From: Komagataeibacter xylinus
Lineage (GTDB): Bacteria > Pseudomonadota > Alphaproteobacteria > Acetobacterales > Acetobacteraceae
Direction of reading: 5' to 3'
Assembly: GCF_009834365.1 (NCBI RefSeq)
Contig: NZ_CP041350.1
Location: forward strand, 62,001 to 126,000
DNA length: 64,000 bases
A model generated the notes under the pieces. It searched no databases and was not told the origin of the DNA. It was given only the letters and a program-made list of their open reading frames with translations. Both the position numbers and the translations under genes were made by a program. Shown one piece after another: positions 54,584-64,000 of the stretch (its first letter is position 1; every line of letters starts with the position of its first letter).

Positions 54584-55575
54584 ACACACCGTTACGGATC
54601 GGCGTGCTGAAGCTGGCTGACAGCGCACCAGTCATCATGGGGCGGCACCAGGGCATTTTTGCCCGACATGGACTGGAAACCGAGATCGTCGTCTCCCCAT
54701 CCTGGGCCAACATCGCCGATGGTCTGGCATGGAACCGGCTGGATGCGGCCGTCATTTTCGCGCCGCTGGCCATGATGACCGCGCTCGGGCGGCGCGGGCA
54801 TGACACGGGGCTACGCCCGCTAGGCCGGATCAGTCGGAGTGGCAACACGATCATGCTGCGTGGCGCCAACCCGGTGGAAGGCACATGGAATGCCGGCTCC
54901 CCGGGGCGGCAGGCGTTTGACCTGTGGGCCATGAGCATCGGGAGAAAGCCGCGTATCGCCGTCGTGCATATGTATTCCACCCATCTCCTCATCCTCCGGC
55001 GTTTCCTGAAGATGATCGATGTCAGCATGGAGGATGAAATCGACCTCTCTGTCATGCCCCCGACCGACATGATCCATGCGCTGGCGGAAAACGCGATTGA
55101 TGGCGGCTGTGTCGGTCCGCCATGGGGCACGGAGGCAGAACAACGCGGACTTGCCTTTCGCGTGGGCGGATCCGCCACCGTCCTGCCCGACCATGTTGAA
55201 AAGATCATTGTCGCATCGGGGAAACTCCTGTCGTGCGATGCGACGGGTCGCCGCATGTCGCATGCCCTGCGGGACGCGATTGCGTTCTGCCAGCAGCCGG
55301 GTCGCCGCGCGGACATCGCACGCGCACTGGCGGCCCCCGTTGCGGATGGCGGGCTGACATTGCCGCTGGCGGCGACGGAGGCCATCCTGCCCGGTGGGGA
55401 CGCACGCGAATGCGTGACCTTTGCCGGGGGCAGCCTGCTGCCGTCCGACCTTGACTGGATCATAAGCGATATGACGGCGCTGGGGTGGGTGGACAATGCC
55501 GAACACCAGATGCTCATGCGCTGGATCGGTCCCGTGCCCGCCGATCCTGCCCCTGCCTGCGCGCGATCACTGTGA
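54580..55575 (+). CDS. nasS: NasS, nitrate-sensing NrtA/CmpA-like protein
   Basis: A 331-residue cytoplasmic relative of nitrate-binding proteins (no signal peptide), starting LRIGVLKLADSAPVIMGRHQGIF, with SPSWANIADGLAWNRLDAAVIFAPL as the ligand-binding lobe. In characterised systems NasS holds NasT inactive until nitrate or nitrite binds. The 4-base overlap with nasT supports the pairing. Confidence 0.9.
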   Translation: MNTPLRIGVLKLADSAPVIMGRHQGIFARHGLETEIVVSPSWANIADGLAWNRLDAAVIFAPLAMMTALGRRGHDTGLRPLGRISRSGNTIMLRGANPVEGTWNAGSPGRQAFDLWAMSIGRKPRIAVVHMYSTHLLILRRFLKMIDVSMEDEIDLSVMPPTDMIHALAENAIDGGCVGPPWGTEAEQRGLAFRVGGSATVLPDHVEKIIVASGKLLSCDATGRRMSHALRDAIAFCQQPGRRADIARALAAPVADGGLTLPLAATEAILPGGDARECVTFAGGSLLPSDLDWIISDMTALGWVDNAEHQMLMRWIGPVPADPAPACARSL

Positions 55576-55596
55576 ACCGTGCGGGGGAGGGAAACC

Positions 55597-56055
55597 ATGC
55601 TGTTCAATTTCGAAATGGATTTTACCCTGTCATTACGCTGCGTTCCCATGATCGTGCGCATGAAGCTGGATCTGTGCGGTGTAAAACTGAGCCTGCGCCA
55701 GTGGAGCCGTTTTACGCAGCACGACAGGCAGGCACTGGTGGACCGCCCCGCCACCATGCCGCCGGAACGGGCGGCATACCGGTCGTTCCTCCTGCACCTG
55801 ATCAGGACCCGGGCGGGAGAAGAGCCAAAACTGCTTCCACCGGCCCGGATGGAAGTCTGGCAACTGGCTGTTGGCGTGCCCGATGCGATCACGCTGAAAG
55901 CGCAATCCAGTGGGTTGAGGGCACCCACGCCCGAACAGTGGGGACATCTGTCGGTCCTACAGCGCTTCGCGCTCCTTAAGCTTACCAGGCCTGGGCACGA
56001 AAATCAGAATTTTGAACCGGCTCTGCGGGAATTTCTCGGTGAGATGTATAATTGA
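55597..56055 (+). CDS. Conserved nitrate reductase-associated protein (second copy)
   Basis: A 152-residue paralogue of the protein at 2734-3267: MLFNFEMDFTLSLRCVPMI, KLSLRQWSRFTQHDRQALV and LQRFALLKLTRPGHENQNF correspond block by block. GAGGGA lies just before the ATG at 55597, which removes six residues from the longest reading. It is the last gene of the nitrate operon, the usual location of this family; its function is unknown. Confidence 0.85.
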   Translation: MLFNFEMDFTLSLRCVPMIVRMKLDLCGVKLSLRQWSRFTQHDRQALVDRPATMPPERAAYRSFLLHLIRTRAGEEPKLLPPARMEVWQLAVGVPDAITLKAQSSGLRAPTPEQWGHLSVLQRFALLKLTRPGHENQNFEPALREFLGEMYN

Positions 56056-56491
56056 AGCAATTAACTTGAAATATTTATTTTATGAGTTTCTGATTTACGC
56101 AGTTCCCATCACGCAATATAAGACGTTTACCTATTTTTTATTTGATGTATGTCGCCTTATATTTTTACAGTGTAGGATCATAACAAGAATCTGGTCTACT
56201 AGGATACGTGACCGACAGCAAGATGAGGTTAAAACTATCCAACTTGTTGGCATAATATTTCTTATGGGACGTTCTTTGGCGTGGAAATTTGAAGTGATGT
56301 TCCTTATGGTTCCTCCTAATATCTCATTACGACAAGGCCGACTGCGGGGTTCTCAGGCCATTACCTGCTGTGCTTTTCTGTCCGGTAATGTCAGGTATAC
56401 GCAGTCTCCGGATGCGAATGCAGTTGACAATCAATGCCCCAGATGCTGTTCCAGTTAGCGTGTTGAAATAAGAGGAATCTGCCCCTCACCT
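56056..56491. other. AT-richer gap without a recognisable gene
   Basis: About 435 bases after the nitrate operon, with lower GC than its surroundings. A long open stretch on the plus strand runs through it but has no start with a ribosome site and no recognisable sequence. No clear terminator hairpin is visible. Confidence 0.5.
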
Positions 56492-56959
56492 ATGACGGAT
56501 GGCATCGCTCCTGCGGCACGACCCCGGATGGGTCGCTGGCTTGTTGTCGCCATCGTTTTCCTCGGCTTCCTTGGACAGCTGTTCATCCAGAGCCAGACGC
56601 TGCCTGATGAGACGCCTCGCCTCACCATCCAGCGACTAACCGGGATAGACATTGCTGCCCCGGTCGAGGCACGATCGTGTAGGACCGCCGACAGCCCTGC
56701 CACGCCTGTCGCCATGGCCCATATGCTGCATGTGCATCATGCACAGGCCTGTCACACATCATCTCATCATCACGATGCTTCGTGTCCGTTGTGTCCGCTG
56801 CTGCATATCCCCGTCATGCTTCATGGGGATCTCCCATTCCTGCCGTTTGTGGCCATGGCGTGGATATCCATGCGACGCCGTCCGCAGCAGCCACGCGCTC
56901 CACCTGTATATGCCATTCGTCTTCTGCCGCCGTTGCGGGGACCGCCCGATATCGACTGA
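56492..56959 (+). CDS. DUF2946-like small membrane/metal-associated protein
   Basis: A 155-residue protein: one N-terminal hydrophobic helix (RWLVVAIVFLGFLGQLFI), a periplasmic-type stretch, then a His/Cys-rich segment (MAHMLHVHHAQACHTSSHHHD, then CPLCPLLHIP) and a second hydrophobic part. The HxxH and CPLC pattern resembles DUF2946 proteins that accompany copper-related TonB receptors. With the TonB receptor and multicopper oxidase nearby it suggests copper handling; this is inference. Confidence 0.6.
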   Translation: MTDGIAPAARPRMGRWLVVAIVFLGFLGQLFIQSQTLPDETPRLTIQRLTGIDIAAPVEARSCRTADSPATPVAMAHMLHVHHAQACHTSSHHHDASCPLCPLLHIPVMLHGDLPFLPFVAMAWISMRRRPQQPRAPPVYAIRLLPPLRGPPDID

Positions 56960-57019
56960 ATTCCAGCGCCATGCCGTAACCGGACGCCATTTCGGTTCAT
57001 TGGCATGGCCGGTGCGCTA

Positions 57020-58072
57020 GAGCATAATCTGATCTAATAGGTTCATTTTAAGATTCCCATACTGGTCGAAATCTGATTCATACTATGTGCCGGTATGGAG
57101 GCCGGCCCGTATGACCCGAGCCCTGTCTGCTGACCTTCGCCGCCGCACGATTGCGGCTGTTGCCTCTGGCATGACCCGTCGTGCGGCGGCGGTTCGTTTT
57201 GGTGTGTCTTCGTCGAGCGTTATCCGCTGGGTTGCCGAGTGGCAGGCCAGCGGTCGTGACCATGCGCTTAAACAGGGCGGTGATCGCCGTTCTCACCGGA
57301 TTGAAGCGTGGTCAGCCTTCCTGCTGGCCGCGATTGAAACAAAGGCCGATATTTCCCTTGTCGAACTGGCGGAGACACTTGCAGCGGAACACGGTGTCCG
57401 CTTTGCGCCGAGTACGATCTGGCGCTGTCTCGACCGTCACGACATGACCATCAAAAAAAACGGCGCACGCCAGCGAGCAGACACGGCCCGACGTCGCACA
57501 GCGGCGCGAGGCCTGGTTTGACAGTCAGCCTGACCTTGATCCGGCCCGTCTGATCTTCATCGACGAAACAGCCGTCTCAACGAAGATGGCCCGCCTGCGG
57601 GGGCGGTCACAACGGGGCACGCGCTGTCGGATGTCCGTGCCCCACGGGCACTGGAAAACCACGACGTTCATCGGCGGGCTGCGCCTCTCCGGCATGACAG
57701 CACCGATGATGCTGGACGGCCCAATGACCGGCGAATGGTTTGCCGCCTATACCCGCAAGGTGCTCGTTCCAACCCTGTCGCCGGGAGACGTCGTCATTCT
57801 GGACAATCTGCCCGCCCATAAAGGAGCCGCTGCCCGCGAGGCTGTGGAGGCAGTCGGCGCCAGGTTGTTGTTCCTGCCGCCCTACAGTCCTGATTTCAAC
57901 CCGATCGAAAACATCTTCGCCAAAATGAAGGCGTGGATCAGACGGGTGGCACCGCGAACCCTCGACGCTCTTCAAAATACCGTCTGTGGAGCAATTGACG
58001 ATATCTCTCATCGCCAGGCCGCAGCGTGCTTCACCGCCGCTGGATATGAACCAGACTGATCGGATTATGCTC
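57020..58072 (+). mobile_element. IS630-family element, copy 2
   Basis: It is 1053 bp with ends GAGCATAATCTGATC (left) and GAGCATAATCCGATC (right, read inward), inserted at TA (57018-57019 and 58073-58074) within a CTAG. It is a different element from the IS630 copy at 39470. Confidence 0.85.
57111..58059 (+). pseudogene. IS630-family transposase, two-frame
   Basis: The first frame (MTRALSADLRRRTIAAVASG, helix-turn-helix) runs to the eight-A run at 57463-57470; the second frame carries on as TAHASEQTRPD, LIFIDETAVSTKMARLRGRS, VILDNLPAHKGAA and PPYSPDFNPIENIFAKMK, giving the DDE triad. Seven A would join them. IS630 elements often use slippage at such runs, so the gene may be functional as it stands or may contain a run-length error. 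Confidence 0.82.
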
Positions 58073-58218
58073 TAGCGGGCGGTTTTCTGTTTCTTTGCCA
58101 ATTTTTTGTTCTCCCACGCAGGGCTATTGCGGTTCCTGCGCGTGACGAACATGAGAGCCGCAAAGAGTCGGACGATGAATGCCTGCTGGCTATTGCAGCC
58201 CAGTTCAGGACAGACGTC

Positions 58219-60575
58219 ATGTCAGGTCATACGGTACGTGCACGCGTCGTGCGCAGTGCTGACGCGCATTATGCGGCGCTCGCCATTTGCTTATTTGTCG
58301 CCGCGGGAATAACGACGCCCGCCCTGTCGAAGGAGCAGGAGAATCTTCCTCGCAAGGCCATACCCCCTTCCGATGGTCATGTATCCCTCAGTTCCTCGGG
58401 CAGCCCAACGGAGCATGTTGCAGTCGTGGGGCATCGGAGTGCACCAGATATTCGTCGATTTGCCCTACCGCAGACGACAGCAGGCATCGACCGGCAGCAG
58501 ATCGAGGCCACGACCAACATCGTGGATACCGAGGATGCGCTCAAATACATGCCCAGCCTCGTTGTCCGTAAACGCAATAACGGCGATACACAGGCCACGC
58601 TGGAGACACGGACATGGGGTGTGAACTCCAGCGCGCGCAGCCTGGTTTATGTCGATGACGCGTCGATTTCTGCCCTCATCTCCAACAACAACACAAATGG
58701 TGCTCCCCGCTGGGGCATGGTCACTCCCGAGCAGATTGAGCGGGTCGACATGCTCTACGGTCCCTTTGCCGCCGCGTACCCCGGCAATTCGATGGGGGGT
58801 GTCGTGCTGATTACAACCCGCATGCCGGATCGCTTTACGGCGACGCTCAAGCAGACCGGAAGTGTGCAGACTTATGGCGGTTATAGAACCAAGGGCAATT
58901 ATGGATCGTCAAACAGCGCAGTCACAATCGGCGATCGATCGGGACATTTTTCATGGCTGTTTAGCGCCAACCGGGAGGAAAGCCTCAGTGAGCCGCTTTT
59001 TTACGTCACAAACACGTCGATGCCTGCCGGTACCGCAGGTGGTATTCCGTCCCTGAGCAAAACAGGATCTGTCGCCAACGTCATGGGCGCTGGCGGCCTC
59101 CAACATAGCACGATGGACAACCTGACGCTGCGGATACGCTATGATTTTATGGACTGGCTACATTTCAACTACATGATCGGATTCTGGGACAGCCAGACCC
59201 GGGCGCATGCGCAGTCCTATCTGTCAACCGCATCTGGGGCTACGACATTTGGCGGTGTGTCCGGCTTTGCCAATGATACCTACACCTATAATGAACAGCA
59301 TCTGATGAACACCATAGCGCTCAAGACCAGTACGAAAGGGCATTGGGACGCCGAGGCCATTTTTACTGATTATGATTATCTGCAGGATAGCCAGCGCAAT
59401 CCGGCAGGCGTGCTGGGTGGCACGAATTTTACCCGCGATGGCTACATTGCCAACATGAGCGGTTCAGGCTGGACGAACGCGGATATCAAGGGCATCTGGC
59501 GGCCCACTGGTCCAGGCGGGGCGCATGAGCTCAGTTTCGGTGCGCATCGTGACCAGTATGACCTGCGGAACCCGACCTACAACACCGATAATTGGGCGTC
59601 TTCAGCGCCCACTGGCAATGGCACGCTCTATGCCAACGGGCGGGGACGGACAACGACCTACGCCCTGTGGGCACAGGAAGTCTGGAAGTTCGCGCCGGGT
59701 CTTACCCTGACGGCTGGTGGAAGGCTTGAGTTCTGGCGGGCCTCTGACGGGTTTAATCTGGCGGGAAAGATGGCGGCCAGCCAGCCGTCGGAACATTCGA
59801 CCAATTTTTCGCCCAAGGCAACGCTCGACTGGCAGATCAATCCCCGATGGGAGGTCAAGCTGTCATTCGGGGAGGCATGGCGCTATCCGACCGTGGCGGA
59901 ACTTTACCAGATTGTCGCAACCGGGGGACCTATGCGGTTCCCAATGCCAATCTCCGCCCCGAACAGGTTTTCTCTGGTGAGGCGATGATTGAACGTCGCA
60001 CGCACAATGGCAGCCTACGTCTGTCGCTATTTCAGGAAAACACCCATAACGCCCTTATTTCGCAAAGCACGCTGATCAATAACATTTATACAACGGCAGT
60101 CCAGAACGTGGGCGAGGTACGTAACCGCGGAGTGGAGTTTGTGGCAGAACGGAAAAATGCGTTGTTCCGGGGCCTCGATCTAACCAATAGCGTGACCTAT
60201 GTGGACTCCCGCGTACTTGCTGACCCAGGTTTTCAAAGTGCTACAGGCACTACGGCGGCTGGAAAACATGTGCCCTATGTCCCGGCCTGGCGGGACACAT
60301 TCCAGGCGACCTGGCACGCCACGCCACGCCTCGACCTATCAGCAGCCCTTCGCTATCAGGGCAGGATGTACTCCACCCTCGATAATACGGATCATGTCGG
60401 TCACGTATTTGGTGCTTTTGACAAGTTTCTTGTCGTGGATATCCATGCGCACTGGCGTATGAAAGGTCCTGTGACCTTTGATGCCGGCATCGATAATATC
60501 AACAACGCCCGGTATTACGAATATCACCCATTCCCCATGCGTAGCTATGTGGCGTCTTTAAAGGCCAGCTTCTAG
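58219..60575 (+). CDS. TonB-dependent receptor (probable metal/copper type), frame broken by one base
   Basis: Outer-membrane receptor. The N-terminus has a hydrophobic signal-like segment, then a plug domain (NIVDTEDALKYMPSLVVRKR, PEQIERVDMLYGPFAAAYPG, NSMGGVVLITTRMPD) and beta-barrel strands ending VASLKASF with terminal Phe. The frame is lost after VATGG at 59923-59930, where five G replace six; with six it reads GGTYAVPNANLRPEQVFSGEA. Restored length is about 785 residues. The TAG stop is part of the CTAG target of the IS701 element that follows. Substrate assignment rests on neighbours only. Confidence 0.85.
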
Positions 60576-60602
60576 CACTACAGTTGTGTTTTGATGTGAG
60601 AT

Positions 60603-62084
60603 ATGATTCCGTGTGTTGGTATGGAACGGAACAGGATGACAGGTGGCGCGTCTGTTGAGGAGACGCTGTCGCTGACGGTTGAGGGATTACGGGCGGTCAA
60701 GGAAAAAATACGCCCCTGTTTGGTCAGGATCGGGTTGCGGTCTCAGCGGAGCATTATCTGGAAACGCTCCTGGGCAATCTGCCGCGCAAGACGGGCTGGC
60801 AACGTGCGGAAGCCGCAGGCGACGAAGGCCCCTGGCGTCAGCAGGCTTTGCTGGGCCGGACGCAGTGGGACGCTGACGGTCTGCGCGACATTGTCCGCGA
60901 TCATGTTCAGAGTACCCTGGATGATGAAGACGCGGTTCTTGTGATCGGGAGAGTTCTAAAAACCCTCTTCTCCGCCTGTATAAAAATCGTAACCCATTGA
61001 TATCGCTACTACAGGAAAAATCAAAATAGGGGTTTTTAGAACCCTCCATCGATGAGACCGGTTTTCTCAAGAAAGGCAAGGCGTCCTGTGGTGTAGGGCG
61101 CCAGTACACGGGTTCGGCTGGCAAGATCACGAACTGTCAGGTTGGTGTGTTTGCAGCCTATGTTTCTTCACGGGGTCATGCTTTCGTGGATCGCGCCCTG
61201 TATCTTCCCAAAGCCTGGACATCAGATCCGGTACGGCTGTCTGCGGCCTCTGTTCCTGCGGACGTAACGTTTGCAACCAAACCTTCTCTGGCCCGACAGA
61301 TGATCGAACGCGGCCTGCAGGCCGGCCTTCCCTTCGAATGGGTCGCTGCTGACAGTGTCTATGGCGTAGGGGAAATCGAAATGAGCCTGCGTCATGCCGC
61401 AAAAGGGTATGTTCTGGGGGTGGCAGGCAGTCACTGGTTCAACTCCTGGGGCTTGGGAGAGAGACCGGTTGCGGGAGAAGCCCGTGATATCGCCCGGGAC
61501 GCTCCAGAAGAAGACTGGGTCTCCCTGTCAGCCGGACACGGGACGAAAGGCGATCGTCAGTATGACTGGCTGTGGTGTCCGCTCGCCGAACTCGAGGGGG
61601 CAGACTATACCCCGGCCGACAACAGAACCTGGATCCGGGGTCTCCTTGTGCGCCGGAACCCAGCCGACGGGGACCTTGCATACTTCACTGTCTGGTGCCC
61701 CTCAGGAACGACGCCTGAAAAGCTGGTTCAGGTCGAAGGCACGCGATGGCGGATTGAAGAGGGGTTCAGAACGGCCAAAAACGAATTCGGCCTCGATCAC
61801 AATGAAACCCGCTCCTGGCACGGCTGGCATCGTCACGTATCCCTTGTCATGTTGGCCTATGCCCTGATGGCCGGGGTCAGGGCACAGGCAAACGACAGGT
61901 CTCCCAAAAAAAAACCAGCGAACCCGCACCAGGTCTGATCCGGTGGTCCATTCAGGAAATCCGGCGTCTTATCGTCAGGCTGACCCAGCGCCAGATCTCC
62001 CTCAACCATATCCTGCACTGGTCACGATTCAGACGAATACATCAGGCAAAAGCCTATGCTTCTCACATCAAAACACAACTGTAG
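60603..62084 (+). pseudogene. IS701-family transposase, copy 2, disrupted
   Basis: Same structure as copy 1: N-terminal segment from 60603, frame change at the C4 run near 60710, 100-bp insert at 60948-61047 splitting VLVID from ETGFL, DDE core in 61147-61938, then a change at the A9 run near 61910 into GLIRWSIQEIRRLIVRL ending at TAG 62082-62084. Confidence 0.82.
60948..61047. mobile_element. 100-bp MITE-like insert in IS701 copy 2
   Basis: Identical in layout to the insert in copy 1: terminal repeats GGAGRGTTCTAAAAACCC and a 4-bp duplication ATCG (60944-60947 and 61048-61051). Confidence 0.8.
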
Positions 62085-62086
62085 TG

Positions 62087-63085
62087 CTAGCTGTCAGGTT
62101 GTGAAACGTCATTGGCGTAATCAAGGATTTCATCGACCTGTTTCATGATGTCACGATCAGCCGGTTTGATGTGATCAGGATTACGGAACGCGGGATGTTT
62201 TTCAAGCCACGACGTGATGCATTGGGTGGGAGTTATGCCGCCCAGAACACGCTGCCGGCGATGATTGTAAGCGAAACAGAAGCCTCTGAGCAGAATTTCC
62301 AGATCCTTATGGCTTGAGACACAGACCGGCAACACCTCTGTGGCGACACGGCCATTGAAGCGTTCGACCATTCCATTGGTCTGAGGGGAGTAAGCTTTGG
62401 TCCGGCGTCGGTCGATTCCCATGTCATGACAGGCTTTTTCGAAGGCATCCGCCGTAAAACAGGAACCACGATCGGTCAGAATATGGGTGATCCGGAAAGG
62501 AAAGGCGGTTTTGACAGCTTTGAGGAAATCGACGGAATTATCGGCATTTTCCGCGTCATAGACGGCCAGATGTACCGAACGGGAGCATCTATCAATGGCG
62601 ACATATAGAAAACGTTTCCGCCGTTCTCCATCTGCCGTCTGCAATTTGGGCAGATGTTTCACATCAATATGGACATAACCGGGATCGTAATCCCGGAATG
62701 TTCCCTGTCCCCGAACTGGTCTGGTCTTTGGAGCAGGAGGCAGCCTGTTCAATCCGGCATCTTTCAGAATACGCCAGATGTTGTCCCGGTTCAGATGTGG
62801 CAGGAAATGCCGCACGACAAAGGTCAGGTCATCCAGGCCAAAACCGGTAGAACGCCGAAGGTGACAGACAATGGCGCGCTCTTCCTCCGAGGCTTTCCAG
62901 GCCAGTTTCCGGGGACGGCTGCTGCGGTCCTGGCAGGCGTCTGAACCACGCCTGCGCCACTTGCGGACAGTTTCCGCGCTGATCCCGTAGCGTCTGGCGA
63001 GCACGGATGTCGATTCCGATGAGCGGGCTATGTCAGCCCGGACGGCCGGTGTCGTGCGTGCCTGTGGATGGATCTGAAGCATCAT
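62087..63085 (-). CDS. IS481-family transposase, copy C
   Basis: Identical to copy A, ending QPDS with the stop TAG again supplied by the flanking CTAG. All DDE motifs are intact, so this is one of three potentially active copies. Confidence 0.95.
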   Translation of the reverse strand: MMLQIHPQARTTPAVRADIARSSESTSVLARRYGISAETVRKWRRRGSDACQDRSSRPRKLAWKASEEERAIVCHLRRSTGFGLDDLTFVVRHFLPHLNRDNIWRILKDAGLNRLPPAPKTRPVRGQGTFRDYDPGYVHIDVKHLPKLQTADGERRKRFLYVAIDRCSRSVHLAVYDAENADNSVDFLKAVKTAFPFRITHILTDRGSCFTADAFEKACHDMGIDRRRTKAYSPQTNGMVERFNGRVATEVLPVCVSSHKDLEILLRGFCFAYNHRRQRVLGGITPTQCITSWLEKHPAFRNPDHIKPADRDIMKQVDEILDYANDVSQPDS

Positions 63086-63174
63086 TCAGTCTCCCTGCAA
63101 ACGGAAGAAAACCATGAAGAGTAACGCGGTATTGCCCACCCTACATCATCCCAATGACGTTTCACAACCTGACA
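62092..63174 (-). mobile_element. IS481-family element, copy C
   Basis: It is 1083 bp. The left flank is GCTAGC (62086-62091, overlapping the IS701 end), but the right flank is AGAACG, so there is no matching duplication. The right end cuts into an ABC transporter gene. A deletion or recombination next to the element is likely. Confidence 0.9.
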
Positions 63175-63464
63175 AGAACGATATCGGACCACCATGCAGG
63201 TTCCGCCGGGACATATTGCACCAGACGCCGCCACCGCTCCGCTGGCATGTCTAAGCAGGGCTGTCCATTAATACGTACCTCGCCTTCATGCGGGTCAAGA
63301 TCCGCGATCATGCGGAGCATCACTGTTTTCCCGCTGCCCGATGGGCCGGTGATCGCCACGCACTGACCCGTCAAGACGGAGAATGTGAACGGGCCACCAT
63401 AGGCGCAGCACAATCCCTGCACCTCGAGAGCCAATGTCCCGGCAGCATATGTCGCGGCAATCAT
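63175..63464 (-). pseudogene. ABC transporter ATP-binding subunit (FetA/YbbL-like), cut by IS481
   Basis: About 97 residues remain: ALEVQGLCCAYGGPFTFSVL, Walker A GPSGSGKTVMLRMIADL, the segment EGEVRINGQPCLDMPAERWR and QYVPAEPAWWSDIV, where the Q-loop region ends at the IS481 border. Signature, Walker B and C-terminus are missing. The PAEPAWW segment resembles FetA-type metal exporter ATPases. The start at 63464 (MIAATYAAGT) is preferred because the longer reading to 63614 runs through a palindromic operator. Confidence 0.78.
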
Positions 63465-63535
63465 TCGTCCTCCTGAACGGTCGGTCCTGCCCGTTCGCGT
63501 GAAAACATCGGTCACTTCACCAGTCAGATCCATAA

Positions 63536-63569
63536 TTTTCCATATATCTTCGTTTTTCGATATATGGAA
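63536..63569. promoter_or_regulatory. Palindromic operator upstream of the FetA-like gene
   Basis: TTTCCATATATC (63536-63547) and GATATATGGAAA (63558-63569) form a perfect 12-bp inverted repeat around a 10-base spacer. It lies about 70 bases upstream of the FetA-like start. The cognate regulator is not in the window. Confidence 0.65.
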
Positions 63570-63832
63570 ATATGGTATCTCCCGGCGATCCTGGGCGTGG
63601 TACCACCGTTGCAATGAAATGCGTGATCTGGCAGCGATCCATGCCCGGTTATGGACAGGCTTAGCCAGCGTGACTGCTTGCCCCGGATGAACGCGTGTCA
63701 GCCCGTCCCTTCAGCCACGTCATGGAAACGGGGCGACGCACCACACGGCGCGGGTATTGTCTTTTCCGCGGAACCGGCCAATGGCTGCGGGCGTTCGGAA
63801 ACCTACCTGTTTCCTCATGACTGGACAGTATC

Positions 63833-64000
63833 ATGATGCTCGATCGCCGTTCCTTTCTGACGCTGGCCGGGTCAACGACACTGACGGCCATGATCCCGCA
63901 TGGGGCCCAACGCAGCAGCCCCGTCATGGGTGAAAAAGCAGACCATACGCTGCGGATCGCCACGGGACGGGTTGAACTTGCCCCTGACCGCATAATTTCA
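63833..64000 (+). CDS. Multicopper oxidase, N-terminal part (runs off the window)
   Basis: The first 56 residues show a twin-arginine signal (MMLDRRSFLTLAGSTTLTAM) followed by HTLRIATGRVELAPDRIIS, the typical start of the first cupredoxin domain of multicopper oxidases. It would be exported folded by the Tat system to the periplasm. The gene continues beyond the window. Two adjacent ATG codons (63833 and 63836) are both possible starts. Confidence 0.72.
   Translation, partial: MMLDRRSFLTLAGSTTLTAMIPHGAQRSSPVMGEKADHTLRIATGRVELAPDRIIS

Larger units (their letters stand above)
60576..62086 (+). mobile_element. IS701-family element, copy 2, with the same 100-bp insert
   Basis: It is 1511 bp, flanked by CTAG (60572-60575 and 62087-62090). 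It is the same length as copy 1 and carries the same frame breaks and insert, so the copies separated after these arose (or share run-length errors). It directly follows the TonB receptor stop codon. Confidence 0.88.

Noticed and set aside
1..64000. CRISPR arrays, tRNA and rRNA genes
   Set aside because: No regularly spaced repeat-spacer series and no tRNA- or rRNA-like sequence was seen; the repeats found are iterons, hairpins or IS ends.

Overview
The window reads as DNA from an acetic acid bacterium (Acetobacteraceae, most like Komagataeibacter or Gluconacetobacter). This is inferred from high GC, a cyanide-insensitive-type quinol oxidase, an alphaproteobacterial LexA box (GAAC-N7-GAAC) in front of an imuA-imuB-dnaE2 cassette, IS5/IS1031-type elements with TNA target duplications, and iteron/RepA plasmid parts. 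I cannot tell from sequence alone whether the window is chromosome or a large plasmid; part of it (about 30.65-41.7 kb) is clearly plasmid-derived.

Layout. 0-8.9 kb: one-strand run of respiratory and molybdenum genes (cydAB-type oxidase, a small DUF2474 protein, a nitrate-reductase-associated protein, a YdeP-type molybdoenzyme, moaA, mobA, moaD, moaE, fdhD). 9-14.2 kb: a LysR regulator split by a nest of four insertion sequences. 14.7-20.1 kb: SOS mutasome imuA-imuB-dnaE2. 20.3-22.1 kb: hipBA. 22.1-24.6 kb: recombinase remnants and a DUF6880 gene. 24.66-30.65 kb: a chain of insertion sequences (IS481, IS701, IS481, IS427-type, IS1182) joined through CTAG target duplications. 30.65-41.7 kb: plasmid backbone debris: a RepA C-terminus, iterons interrupted by IS256, a DnaA box, three small toxin/antitoxin-like gene pairs, a MobC-like gene with a possible oriT, and IS3, IS1182 and IS630 copies. 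41.7-56.1 kb: nitrogen oxide metabolism: DUF488 and flavohaemoglobin on the minus strand, then the nitrate assimilation operon on the plus strand. 56.5-64 kb: a probable copper/metal set (DUF2946-like protein, TonB receptor, truncated FetA-like ABC ATPase, start of a multicopper oxidase), invaded by IS630, IS701 and IS481.

How it works together. In the assimilation operon nitrate enters through a porin and an MFS transporter, is reduced to nitrite by a single-chain NasA-flavodoxin-ferredoxin reductase fusion, and nitrite to ammonium by a NirB-NirD fusion. NasS (sensor) and NasT (ANTAR antiterminator) lie in the same operon, and the leader upstream of the transporter contains two hairpins with ANNGNN hexaloops, the expected NasT RNA target. 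The first 9 kb supplies molybdenum cofactor and a second molybdoenzyme next to the quinol oxidase; both molybdenum clusters carry a nitrate-reductase-associated protein.

Data quality. At least four genes (cydB, nirBD, nasA, the TonB receptor), and also the IS701 and IS427-type transposases, are broken at homopolymer runs in a way that adding back one base repairs. This looks like a systematic sequencing or assembly error, so these genes should not be treated as true pseudogenes until checked.
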